A DNA stretch of 64,000 nucleotides, taken from contig NZ_CP036501.1 of assembly GCF_026230195.1 (NCBI RefSeq), forward strand, positions 1,054,001-1,118,000, given 5' to 3'. Below are positions 28,954 through 36,938 of this stretch, in pieces. Each line of letters opens with the position of its first letter. The first letter of the stretch is position 1. The DNA is from Candidatus Paraluminiphilus aquimaris. GTDB lineage: Bacteria; Pseudomonadota; Gammaproteobacteria; Pseudomonadales; Halieaceae. The notes under the pieces were generated by a model, which did not search any database, was not told where the DNA came from, and saw only the letters and a program-made list of their open reading frames with translations. The position numbers and the translations under genes are program-made.

Positions 28954-29313
28954 CTAGGAGTTTGGCTCCCCGAGCGCGTCTTCAAGGTTCTCCATGGCGC
29001 CGCCATCAAAGACGCGTTGAAAGCCAGCGGCTTTTAGCCGCGTTTTAGCTTGCGCAGAGCGTCGTCCGCTTCTGCAGTAAACAATGACCTCGTCATCCAG
29101 AGCGACACCGGACTTGAGAAGGGAATCGGGTAACCCCTGAAGTGGGTGGTTAAGAGCACCATTGAGCGCCCCCGCACCGAATTCCTTCTCGGTTCGCACA
29201 TCTATGAGCGTAGGCGATGTGACACCCGCTTGAATGACCTCAAGGTCCGTTGCCCAAACGGCGCTTATCCCCATCAGGAAGGTGGTGAGTCCCGCAATAA
29301 AAAGGGCGCCCAT
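28954..29313 (-). CDS. Exported rhodanese-domain protein
   Basis: Single rhodanese domain of about 119 residues with an N-terminal hydrophobic signal (ALFIAGLTTFLMGISAVWA), so probably periplasmic. The active-site loop is YCRSGRRSAQA with the persulfide-forming Cys; DVRTEKEF and GGAMENL are also typical. It is probably a thiosulfate/persulfide sulfurtransferase or a sulfur carrier. The start at 29313 gives a normal signal peptide; a longer frame to 29391 overlaps the end of SulP. It follows SulP by about 60 nt on the same strand, so the two are likely co-transcribed. Confidence 0.85.
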   Translation of the reverse strand: MGALFIAGLTTFLMGISAVWATDLEVIQAGVTSPTLIDVRTEKEFGAGALNGALNHPLQGLPDSLLKSGVALDDEVIVYCRSGRRSAQAKTRLKAAGFQRVFDGGAMENLEDALGEPNS

Positions 29314-29372
29314 TCGCGCCCTTGGAGAAGACACGCACCGAGGAGCACCTCGTCGCGCTTGGCCTTTCTCTG

Positions 29373-31001
29373 TTAGTCCTCTTTGATCCATACACTTGCC
29401 GCTCTGAGTGCCGCTTCGCGGGTAGGATACTGCATATCAGCCGAGAGATATTCATTGACGCCGAGGCCTGACAGCACGCCATCAACCTCATCTCTGATAC
29501 CACAGGCATACACACGCTTTCCCGATGAATGCGCATCGACGGTAATGGTCTCGACTGCACGCGCTGCTGACACATCCATAAATGAAACTTGGCTGAAGTC
29601 GAGTAGAAGCGCTTTGTGATCGTGTCGACCAACACGTTCTCGGACTTGATGACCTAAGTCAGCCGCCGCACCAAAGCTTAGAGGACCGCCAAAATCAAAG
29701 AGGGTGATATCGTCGCTGATTTGGCTATAAATCGCCGCCTCCTCGTCACTTAAACTGTGGTCTTCCTCACCGTCAGCACCACTCGCCTTGCGAAGTTGCT
29801 CGTCGGCTATTTGCTTAACGAACGCAAGCGCGGCGATCACGACACCTGCTAGCACAGCCGTAATAAGATCGACAAATACCGTAAGACCTAGAACGAGTGC
29901 CATGAGCATAAGGTCAAAGCGTGGCCCTTTATGGGCTCGCTTGAGGTAAGCGATATCGATGATGTCGTACCCGACTTTAACCAGGATGCCGGCAAGAACC
30001 GCATGCGGGATTTTTTCTGCAAGCGGAGCCAGCACTACTACTACGGCGAGTAACAACAAGCTGTGCAGCATGCCTGAAATTTTTGTGCTGCCGCCTGTGC
30101 GAATGTTGACCACTGTCCGCATCGTAGCGCCCGCTCCAGGAATTCCACCAAAGAAACCCGCTACGGTATTACCCAAGCCCTGACCAATCAGCTCACGGTT
30201 TGAGTTGTGTCGAGTTCGCGTCATGTTGTCTGCAACAAGCGAGGTCAGCAGAGAGTCAATGGCTCCGAGAACCGCCAAAATAAATGCTGCTTCGAAAATG
30301 ATGATGGCAGTGTCTGATTCAATGGTAGGCACAACCAAGCCCGGCAGGCCTGTTGGAATATCACCCAGAATAGGCAGGCCTTCGATGTAGAGGCCAATGA
30401 TGGTTCCCGTTATCAAAGCTGCCAGGGGTGCAGGTACGACTTTGCCCCACTTCGCTGGCCATGTGAAAACCATCGCGAGCGTCAGCAAACCCACAAAAAG
30501 GGCGCCGAAATGAGGGTCTGATACCGCGTTTGGTACTTCAAGAAGGGCCGGTATCGTCCCGCTGCCTGCAGGTTCATGCCCGAAAAGGCGGGCGAGCTGA
30601 AGCGCGATGATGATGCACCCAATACCGCTCATAAACCCGGAAACCACAGGGTAGGGGACAAGTCGGATGTACTGACCAAAGCCAAGCACGCCAAAGGCAA
30701 TCTGAATGACGCCGGCAAGCACCACAGTTGCAAAAACGAGGGATGGGTCGCCACTCAGGGACGAAAAGACGCCTGCAAAAACGACGACCATCGGCCCCGT
30801 GGGACCGGTAATCTGGGAGCCCGTACCCCCAAAAAGAGCGGCAAAAAAGCCGACAATGATGGCGCCGTAAACGCCGGCGATGGGTCCTGCACCCGAGGCC
30901 TCTCCAAAGGCGAGAGCCAGCGGTAAGGCCACGACACCCGCGGTTAAACCGCCGTAAACATCGCCGCGAAGGTTACTGGTATCGAAAAATTTACCACTCA
31001 T
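29373..31001 (-). CDS. SulP-family inorganic anion transporter
   Basis: Inner-membrane anion transporter of 542 residues with a C-terminal STAS domain. The SulP core has GGLTAGVVALPLALAFGEASG at the start (split here around the Gly-rich helix), ITGPTGPMVVV, and the NRELIGQGLGNTVAGFFGGIPGAGATMRT region in two parts. The STAS domain begins near residue 440 (TLFDFGGPLSFGAA) with LLDFSQVSFMDVSAARA. Family members carry sulfate, bicarbonate (BicA type) or dicarboxylates; the substrate is not readable here. It lies between a SnoaL-like gene (upstream, 78 nt) and a rhodanese gene, under a divergent OxyR-like regulator. Confidence 0.92.
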   Translation of the reverse strand: MSGKFFDTSNLRGDVYGGLTAGVVALPLALAFGEASGAGPIAGVYGAIIVGFFAALFGGTGSQITGPTGPMVVVFAGVFSSLSGDPSLVFATVVLAGVIQIAFGVLGFGQYIRLVPYPVVSGFMSGIGCIIIALQLARLFGHEPAGSGTIPALLEVPNAVSDPHFGALFVGLLTLAMVFTWPAKWGKVVPAPLAALITGTIIGLYIEGLPILGDIPTGLPGLVVPTIESDTAIIIFEAAFILAVLGAIDSLLTSLVADNMTRTRHNSNRELIGQGLGNTVAGFFGGIPGAGATMRTVVNIRTGGSTKISGMLHSLLLLAVVVVLAPLAEKIPHAVLAGILVKVGYDIIDIAYLKRAHKGPRFDLMLMALVLGLTVFVDLITAVLAGVVIAALAFVKQIADEQLRKASGADGEEDHSLSDEEAAIYSQISDDITLFDFGGPLSFGAAADLGHQVRERVGRHDHKALLLDFSQVSFMDVSAARAVETITVDAHSSGKRVYACGIRDEVDGVLSGLGVNEYLSADMQYPTREAALRAASVWIKED

Positions 31002-31079
31002 TCACACGTTCTCTTTGAAAGTCAGGGAAGTATCGAAATAGGGGGTGTTCATAGCCAACCCCCATCGTTTGCTGAGGTC

Positions 31080-31463
31080 CTAGCCCTCGGGCATCGCTGA
31101 GCTATGGTGCTGAATGATCTTCCAGTCACCGTCACGTAATTCGTAGGTGTAGTTAAAGCGCGCGGAAACAGTTGAGCCATCGCCAAACGTGAAGACGTAA
31201 ACGCCTGCGTTAGTCGCCAAAGTTTCGGACAAAACACGTGCGTTTGATTCGGTGATTACACCCTGCGGCTTTTTGGCGAGAAAAGCGACGAAGTAGTCTC
31301 GAATTTCTGCATGGTTGTGTCTCACCTGATTGGAAACTGTCGGCAGTAACACGGCGTCGTCAGCGTACATATTTGTTACAACATCAGGGTCGCCTGTTGC
31401 CAGAGCATCGTTCCAATCACCAAAAAGCGCGATTACATTTTCTTCGTTCACTTCTGTCTCCAC
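31080..31463 (-). CDS. SgcJ/SnoaL-like (NTF2-fold) protein
   Basis: Small alpha+beta-barrel protein of 127 residues with the DUF4440/CaMKII-association layout. The N-terminal helix has LFGDWNDALATGDPDVV, followed by the YADDAVLLPTVS strand and C-terminal FNYTYELRDGDWKIIQHHSS. No signal peptide is seen. Homologs are annotated SgcJ/EcaC oxidoreductases, but catalysis is undemonstrated in most. It is the first gene of the SulP-rhodanese operon and divergent from the LysR gene, with a 175-nt control region between. Confidence 0.8.
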   Translation of the reverse strand: METEVNEENVIALFGDWNDALATGDPDVVTNMYADDAVLLPTVSNQVRHNHAEIRDYFVAFLAKKPQGVITESNARVLSETLATNAGVYVFTFGDGSTVSARFNYTYELRDGDWKIIQHHSSAMPEG

Positions 31464-31600
31464 AAAATTAAAAGGGGTGTTTTTACCTTGGGCGGCGTAA
31501 TCACGCGCCTCTTACACCATAAAACGCGATTCCCACCAAATGTACGCTTGCACTCTATTGATTGGATGCGATAGTTGTTACTAATATATCGATAACTTTT

Positions 31601-31617
31601 GATAGTAAAAATCTATC
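31601..31617. promoter_or_regulatory. Palindromic LysR/OxyR-type operator candidate
   Basis: GATAGTAAAAATCTATC is a perfect inverted repeat (arms GATAG/CTATC, 7-nt AT spacer) that ends 21 nt before the LysR-type ATG. It contains both the generic LysR box T-N11-A and the ATAG-N7-CTAT half-site of OxyR operators. A further GATAG lies 31 bp upstream (31570-31574) within an AT-rich tract containing GTTACTAATATATCGATAAC. Confidence 0.55.
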
Positions 31618-31638
31618 ACCTACGAGGACAGGCTACCT

Positions 31639-32577
31639 ATGCAGTCAAAATCAAACTTAAGCCTACGGCAGCTCGAGTACTTTAAGACGATTAGTGACAT
31701 AGGTAGTTTCCGCGGGGCAGCTGAGAGACTGGGGGTGACGCAACCCACACTCACCGCGCAAATTGCCACCTTAGAGGAGTCTTTGGGTGTGAAGCTCTTT
31801 GAGAGAACGCGTTCGGGTGCGACACCGACCGTTGCAGCGCGTGAGCTCATGCCTGTATGCCACCGAATTCAAGAAGAAGTACAAAGCTTTGTCGACACAG
31901 CCCATGGGTTTACTGGAGGCGTGGCGGGCACCTACCGTATTGGTGTGACACCTACACTGGGACCTTATCTTTTGCCACAAGTATTACCCGACATTCACGA
32001 GCGCTTTCAGGCGTTACGATTGTTTGTGAGAGAAGGCGTACCGGCCGATTTAAACCATGACCTGAGAAGTGCGAAACATGACCTCATCCTGTCTACGCAG
32101 CCTATCGCCGAAGCTGGGTTGGAAATAAGCCCTCTATTTCGAGAGCCACTCAAGTTGGTCATTCCTCTGGATCATCGCCTAGCGAATAAAAAAGTAATTA
32201 ACCGAGTGGATTTGGTGGGCGAGGAAGTGCTGACGCTGGATGAACACCACCTGTACCACCGTCAGGTGACTGAGCTATGCCAGACGCTCGGTGCTACGAC
32301 GCGACGCGACTTTGAAGGCACGTCACTCGACACGCTGCGCCAAATGGTCGTTATGGGGATGGGTATCACCTTTCTACCATCACTTTATGTGGCCTCAGAA
32401 ATTCGTGAAACGGACCCGCTGCGCGTGACTGATGTCTCTGGCGTCAACATGTACCGGGATCATGCGCTGGCCTGGCGCACCCGCTCCCCGGCGCGCCCTT
32501 TATTCCGTCGGCTTGCGCAAACGATTCGTGAGCTGCTTCCCAATACGGGCGCGACAGAGCTTCGGGTGCTCTATTAA
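31639..32577 (+). CDS. LysR-type regulator, OxyR-like, lacking the peroxidatic Cys
   Basis: DNA-binding regulator of 312 residues with an N-terminal winged helix-turn-helix (LSLRQLEYFKTISDIGSFRGAAERLGVTQPTLT split over residues 7-40) and a substrate-binding-like effector domain. The segment around residues 200-226 aligns with E. coli OxyR (DEHHLYHRQ against EDGHCLRDQ, then GTSLDTLRQMV against ATSLETLRNMV). The peroxidatic Cys199 is replaced by Leu205, while the resolving Cys208 is kept as Cys214. It is therefore OxyR-related but unlikely to form the usual disulfide. It is divergent from the SnoaL-SulP-rhodanese operon, its probable target, with a palindromic site next to its own start. Confidence 0.9.
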   Translation: MQSKSNLSLRQLEYFKTISDIGSFRGAAERLGVTQPTLTAQIATLEESLGVKLFERTRSGATPTVAARELMPVCHRIQEEVQSFVDTAHGFTGGVAGTYRIGVTPTLGPYLLPQVLPDIHERFQALRLFVREGVPADLNHDLRSAKHDLILSTQPIAEAGLEISPLFREPLKLVIPLDHRLANKKVINRVDLVGEEVLTLDEHHLYHRQVTELCQTLGATTRRDFEGTSLDTLRQMVVMGMGITFLPSLYVASEIRETDPLRVTDVSGVNMYRDHALAWRTRSPARPLFRRLAQTIRELLPNTGATELRVLY

Positions 32578-32786
32578 CTCAGGGTGATTAACCCAGAGCG
32601 TCCCAGGCGCTCCCTGTTTGAGCGAGTAAAACAGAAAATAGCTGAGCGGAGATAACGGCGAGCGTGTAAGTAAAAAATAAATCGTGCCTACCTCCCGTGT
32701 AATTAGCGTAGGGCTGGCTTAGCGCCCTTGCGCGCGACAGTAATGCATCGCTAGTATCGACCAATACCTTCACTTAAGAGAGTCGT

Positions 32787-33551
32787 ATGCAGTATCAATC
32801 GGAAACACCGTTTATCAATGTGAATCTCGATGCGAATTGTTTGTCGATCGAGTTCAATCGACCCGATGCGCTCAATGCATTGAGGCCGGAAATGCTGTCC
32901 GAGGCGACGCGATTAGTGGCACAGGCGAATGAAGACGATCGCGTTAAAGTCATTGTTTTGCGAGGCGCCGGTAGGGCTTTTTCGGCGGGCGTCGATCTGA
33001 AGGTTTTGCAAGGTGTTAAGCCGCAGGGCGGCATCATTGGCAACGTATTCGATAAGCCGGCCGAGGAACTTGCAGCTGCCATTCGTGACGCCGGTGTACC
33101 GGTTATCGCGCGTGCTGTTGGCGCCTGTTTTACGGGTGCTTTGGAAGTTGCCTTACATTGCGACTTTGTCTACACCACCCACACCACGAAGTTTGGCGAT
33201 ACGCACACCAAATTTGGACTTCGTCCTACTTGGGGAATGTCGCAAACGCTTCCGCGAGCAGTCGGCCAGAGGCGTGCCCGAGAGCTTTCCTTTACCGCGC
33301 GTATTTTCACCGGCGCTCAAGCGCTCAAGTGGGGGGTTGCTAATGCAAGCTTTGAGACAGCAGAGGCCCTAGACGAGGCCTTGGCTGCGACCTGCGCGCA
33401 AATTGCGGGTAACAGCGCAGAGGCTGTTGCGGCGATGAAAGATCTCTACAGACTCGCCGAGACAGAGCAAGGTATTCGCCCGTCCCTGGCGGGGGAAACC
33501 GCTTCAAATTACGATATTTCTGACACTGATGAGCGACTCTCGGCTTTCTAG
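32787..33551 (+). CDS. Enoyl-CoA hydratase/isomerase family protein
   Basis: Crotonase-fold protein of 254 residues. The oxyanion-hole segments are RAFSAGVDLKVL (near residue 70) and GACFTGALEVALHCDF (near 112). The Glu equivalent to ECH Glu144 is present, but the second catalytic Glu (Glu164 of rat ECH) is replaced, with FGDTHTKFG at that place. Such single-Glu crotonases may be hydratases, isomerases or hydrolases. AAGAGAG precedes the ATG. It lies 102 nt before the MetF-like/DmdA-like pair. In DMSP demethylation the enoyl-CoA hydratase DmdD acts downstream of DmdA, so a link is possible but not shown. Confidence 0.87.
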   Translation: MQYQSETPFINVNLDANCLSIEFNRPDALNALRPEMLSEATRLVAQANEDDRVKVIVLRGAGRAFSAGVDLKVLQGVKPQGGIIGNVFDKPAEELAAAIRDAGVPVIARAVGACFTGALEVALHCDFVYTTHTTKFGDTHTKFGLRPTWGMSQTLPRAVGQRRARELSFTARIFTGAQALKWGVANASFETAEALDEALAATCAQIAGNSAEAVAAMKDLYRLAETEQGIRPSLAGETASNYDISDTDERLSAF

Positions 33552-33653
33552 TCAAGGTTGTGTCTAACCCCTCAGGGGGGGGCGTTTTTACACCCCTATT
33601 GCGTCAGAAAAAAAAGACGGTTACCGTCGCGTTTTTCGCGGTTGAGACACGCC

Positions 33654-34478
33654 ATGAGTGCGGCAAAAAGCCTATTAAAGTCGCTGTATTTCGAAGTCAT
33701 TCCGATGAAGGGCTTCGAAGAAAAGTTGGGTGTGCTCAAGGCCGGAGATCGCGTCGGTATTACCTGTTCGCCGAAGCAGGGTTTACAGGTCACGCTCGAT
33801 ACGGTTGCCCAACTTTCTGATCGCGGGTTTTCGCTGACGCCGCACCTCGCTGCGCGTCAGGTAATGAACAAGCAGCACCTAAAAGACATCGTTTCACAAC
33901 TGACTGACAGCGGCATTACGTCGATCTTTGTGCCCGGTGGCGATCTCGATGAACCCATGGGTGAGTACGATAGTTCGGCGGCGGTCCTTCGTGATCTGTC
34001 TGAGATGGACCACCCCTTCACCCGAATTGGTGTGGCCTCTTACCCAGAGGGTCATCCTGCAATATCAGACGATCTCTTGTTCGAGGCGCTGGCGGCCAAG
34101 CAAGGTATTGCCACGCACATGGTGACTCAGATGTGCTTTGACATGCCTGTGCTCATAAAGTGGCTTTCTGACATGCGCGATCGAGGCATAACAACGCCTG
34201 TATGGATTGGTCTTCCCGGCGTCATGGACCGCATGCGTTTGTTTAAAACGTCGCTGCGTATTGGTGTCGGGCAGTCGGCCAAATACGCGAAGAAGCAAAA
34301 GGGACTCATTGGTATGTTCCTGCGAAGCCCTACCTATAAGCCCGACTCGCTATTCAAAGAATTACAACCCGCGATGGCTGATGAGCGCATGGCTATCGAA
34401 GGTTTGTACATGTTCACCTTCAACCAAATCGACAACACTGTTCAGTGGTCTCAAGAACAACTTAAACGCTTGGGCTAA
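33654..34478 (+). CDS. Methylenetetrahydrofolate reductase family protein
   Basis: A 274-residue MetF-like TIM-barrel flavoprotein that would interconvert 5-methyl- and 5,10-methylene-tetrahydrofolate. Visible features are YFEVIPMKG near the start (the MetF FE(F/V)xPP position), ITCSPKQG, LTPHLAARQ with the conserved His in the third strand, FVPGGD, RIGVASYPEGHP and THMVTQMCFD with the conserved T-Q pattern. Start at 33654 is preferred; the longer frame begins in the preceding gene's terminator region. It lies 23 nt before the DmdA-like gene. In that context it probably oxidises the methyl-THF made by the demethylase instead of serving methionine synthesis. It is shorter than E. coli MetF (296). 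Confidence 0.85.
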   Translation: MSAAKSLLKSLYFEVIPMKGFEEKLGVLKAGDRVGITCSPKQGLQVTLDTVAQLSDRGFSLTPHLAARQVMNKQHLKDIVSQLTDSGITSIFVPGGDLDEPMGEYDSSAAVLRDLSEMDHPFTRIGVASYPEGHPAISDDLLFEALAAKQGIATHMVTQMCFDMPVLIKWLSDMRDRGITTPVWIGLPGVMDRMRLFKTSLRIGVGQSAKYAKKQKGLIGMFLRSPTYKPDSLFKELQPAMADERMAIEGLYMFTFNQIDNTVQWSQEQLKRLG

Positions 34479-34501
34479 CCCGCCCACCGGAGACTTTTCC
34501 A

Positions 34502-35650
34502 ATGACAAACAGCACCCCTCTCGCGATAGGAATCGGGCCGCGCGTACGCCGGTCGCCTTTTTTTGACTCGACTATTGACGCCGGTGTCCGGGCGTTCACG
34601 ATTTATAACCACATGTATTTACCGGTGCATTTTGGGGACCCTCTGGCGGAATACTGGGGCATGGTTAATGGCGTTATTTTGGCGGATCACGCGGTGCAGC
34701 GGCAGGTAGAAATTAAGGGGCCGGACGCGCTGGCACTGACGCAACTTTTAACGCCCAGAGACATCTCGACCTGCCCCGTAGGCCGAGGTCGTTATGTCGT
34801 TTTTTGTAATGATCAGGGCGGCATCATCAACGACGCGGTTTTGTTTCGAATGGCAGAGGACTGTTTTTGGTTATCGCCCGGTGATGGCGACGTCATCTTG
34901 TGGGCGACAGGTCTTGCACTGGGCAAGGGTTACGATGTTGAAGTGAGCGAGCCTGATGTATCACCGTTGCAACTTCAGGGTCCCGTATCGCCGCATGTGG
35001 CAAAGAAGCTCTTTGGTGAGATTGCGCTTACGCTGGGTTACTACCAATGCGTTGAGCTTGAGCTCAACGATATTCCTGTTGTTCTTACTCGGACCGGCTG
35101 GAGTGGGGAGCTGGGCTATGAAATTTACCTTCTTGACCAGACGCGAGGTGCGGAACTGTGGGACCTCATAATGGAGGCGGGGAAAGAGTTCGGCATATTA
35201 CCGGCTTGCCCATCGCTAATGCGCAGTGTCGAGGGTGGGATTTTATCGCACGGCTCAGATATTACGCCCTGTGATTCGCCATTCACCATTGGTCTTGAGC
35301 GACTCATGGACCTCGACAAACCGTCGGAGTTTATTGGCCGTGACGCGCTTAAGCGAATTGAACAAGAAGGGACGCCGCGCAAGTTAGTCGGTGCCAATTT
35401 TGGAGGTGAGGCCATTGGTGGCAACGATAAGTTCTGGGATGTTTATTCCGAGGGCGCGGTTGTTGGACACATTACCCGCTGCTGCTATTCACCACGACTC
35501 GAGCACAACATTGCCCTGGTGAACGTGCCAACCGAGTTGTCAGCGCCCGGCACCCAAGTCCAACTCGATATTCGCGGCACGCTAGTGGACGCTGAAATCG
35601 CCGCTTTGCCCTGGTTCCAGTCGCATAAGACCATCCCAGAGGGAATCTGA
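34502..35650 (+). CDS. dmdA: DmdA-like tetrahydrofolate-dependent demethylase (GcvT family)
   Basis: Aminomethyltransferase-fold protein of 382 residues that probably moves a methyl group from a small donor to tetrahydrofolate. The sequence follows DMSP demethylase DmdA: FTIYNHMYLP near residue 33, QRQVEIKGPDAL near 68 and TPRDIS near 86. EPDVSPLQLQGP appears near 155, PACPSLMRSVEGGILSHG near 237 and YSPRLEHNIALV near 329. It lacks features of the glycine-cleavage T protein, and no gcvH or gcvP is near. As I recall, SAR11 DmdA has GFSKQGGFE where this protein has GWSGELGYE. The donor could therefore be DMSP or a related betaine. It is placed between a MetF-like gene and frmA-fghA, a one-carbon oxidation set. 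Confidence 0.68.
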   Translation: MTNSTPLAIGIGPRVRRSPFFDSTIDAGVRAFTIYNHMYLPVHFGDPLAEYWGMVNGVILADHAVQRQVEIKGPDALALTQLLTPRDISTCPVGRGRYVVFCNDQGGIINDAVLFRMAEDCFWLSPGDGDVILWATGLALGKGYDVEVSEPDVSPLQLQGPVSPHVAKKLFGEIALTLGYYQCVELELNDIPVVLTRTGWSGELGYEIYLLDQTRGAELWDLIMEAGKEFGILPACPSLMRSVEGGILSHGSDITPCDSPFTIGLERLMDLDKPSEFIGRDALKRIEQEGTPRKLVGANFGGEAIGGNDKFWDVYSEGAVVGHITRCCYSPRLEHNIALVNVPTELSAPGTQVQLDIRGTLVDAEIAALPWFQSHKTIPEGI

Positions 35651-35831
35651 ACAGCTTGATGCAAGTTTGCACCCTCATTCTTCGTGGGTGCTTGGGCGCC
35701 AATCGGCCTGTTCGAGTTGACGGTCTGAACTTCGTATCGACAGGTCGCCGATTCGCCCACGACGTCAGTTGTTTGTGCTGCGTGTTTCGTTGACGTAGTG
35801 TGAGAAAAAAGAAATAAGAAAGGGTTGAAGG

Positions 35832-36938
35832 ATGAAGAGTCGAGCAGCAGTTGCTTTTAAGGCGGGCGCCCCACTTGAGATAGCCGAAGTGGATGTTTCA
35901 GGACCCCGCGCAGGCGAGGTCATGGTTGAAATTAAGGCCACGGGAGTTTGCCACACCGACGCGTTCACGCTTTCTGGCGATGACCCTGAAGGTGCATTTC
36001 CCGCGATATTGGGCCATGAAGGTGCTGGCGTAGTAGTTGAGGTGGGTGAGGGCGTTAAGTCGGTCAAACCAGGTGACCACGTTATTCCTTTGTACACACC
36101 CGAGTGTCGAGAGTGTAACTTCTGTCTGCATCCCAAAACGAATCTATGCCAAGCTATTCGAGAAACGCAGGGGCAGGGTCTCATGCCCGACCATTCCAGC
36201 CGTTTCACATTAGATGGCGAGCCAATTCTCCATTACATGGGATGCTCAACCTTTTCTAACTACACCGTTTTACCGGAAATCGCGGTTGCGAAAGTCCGTG
36301 AAGACGCGCCGTTCGATAAAATCTGTTACATCGGTTGTGGTGTGACTACGGGTATTGGTGCTGTTGCTTTTACGATGAAGGTTGAGGCGGGATCAACGGT
36401 CGCTGTCTTCGGTTTGGGCGGTATTGGACTCAATGTTATTCAAGGCGCTCGGATGGTGGGAGCTACTCGGATCATCGGCGTTGACTTAAACCCAGCGAAA
36501 GCGACGCTTGCACGCCAATTTGGGATGACAGACTTCGTGAACCCCAGCGAAGTTGACGATGTTGTTGACCATCTTATTCAAATGACAGGCGGCGGTGTTG
36601 ATTACAGTTTTGAATGCATAGGTAACGTCAATGTCATGCGCCAAGCGCTCGAGTGTTGTCACAAGGGCTGGGGACAAAGCTGTGTTATTGGTGTCGCAGG
36701 TGCTGGACAAGAAATATCAACGCGCCCTTTCCAGCTGGTGACAGGTCGGTCGTGGCGAGGGTCCGCATTTGGTGGTGCGCGAGGCAGAACAGACGTTCCG
36801 AAAATCGTCGATTGGTATATGGAAGGCAAAATTAATATCGACGAGATGATTACCCATACCATGCCGCTTAACCAGATCAACGATGCCTTTGACCTGATGC
36901 ATGCAGGAAAGAGTATTCGGTCTGTGGTGACGTTCTAA
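35832..36938 (+). CDS. frmA: S-(hydroxymethyl)glutathione dehydrogenase / class III alcohol dehydrogenase
   Basis: Zinc-dependent, NAD-linked enzyme of 368 residues that oxidises the formaldehyde-glutathione adduct to S-formylglutathione. Catalytic zinc ligands lie in GVCHTD and GHEGAG. The structural zinc site is [17 protein letters not shown], the cofactor site is [16 protein letters not shown], and [12 protein letters not shown] follows. Length and motifs match bacterial FrmA. AAGGGTTGAAGG lies before the ATG. Its stop TAA shares an A with the ATG of fghA (TAATG), so the pair is translationally coupled. Downstream of a folate demethylase it would remove formaldehyde released from methylene-THF. 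Confidence 0.96.
   Translation: MKSRAAVAFKAGAPLEIAEVDVSGPRAGEVMVEIKATGVCHTDAFTLSGDDPEGAFPAILGHEGAGVVVEVGEGVKSVKPGDHVIPLYTPECRECNFCLHPKTNLCQAIRETQGQGLMPDHSSRFTLDGEPILHYMGCSTFSNYTVLPEIAVAKVREDAPFDKICYIGCGVTTGIGAVAFTMKVEAGSTVAVFGLGGIGLNVIQGARMVGATRIIGVDLNPAKATLARQFGMTDFVNPSEVDDVVDHLIQMTGGGVDYSFECIGNVNVMRQALECCHKGWGQSCVIGVAGAGQEISTRPFQLVTGRSWRGSAFGGARGRTDVPKIVDWYMEGKINIDEMITHTMPLNQINDAFDLMHAGKSIRSVVTF

Noticed and set aside
30576..30926. Plus-strand 116-codon ORF inside the SulP gene
   Set aside because: Lys/Asp/Asn-rich translation is the complement of transmembrane codons in SulP.
32588..32773. Minus-strand 61-codon ORF between the LysR and crotonase genes
   Set aside because: It contains a hydrophobic stretch, but starts at a GTG without a ribosome site and has no family match.
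33568..33589. Terminator candidate after the first crotonase (CCCCTCAGGGGGGGGCGTTTTT)
   Set aside because: The perfect stem is only four base pairs with a very small loop, so it is too weak to annotate, although the T-run is suggestive.
34502..35650. Annotation of this gene as glycine-cleavage T protein
   Set aside because: No gcvH or gcvP is nearby, and TPRDIS, EPDVSPLQLQGP and the C-terminal YSPR segment resemble DmdA more than GcvT.
35669..35691. Hairpin GCACCC/GGGTGC between dmdA-like and frmA genes
   Set aside because: Six-base stem without a T-run; it could be chance, and frmA may still share the transcript.
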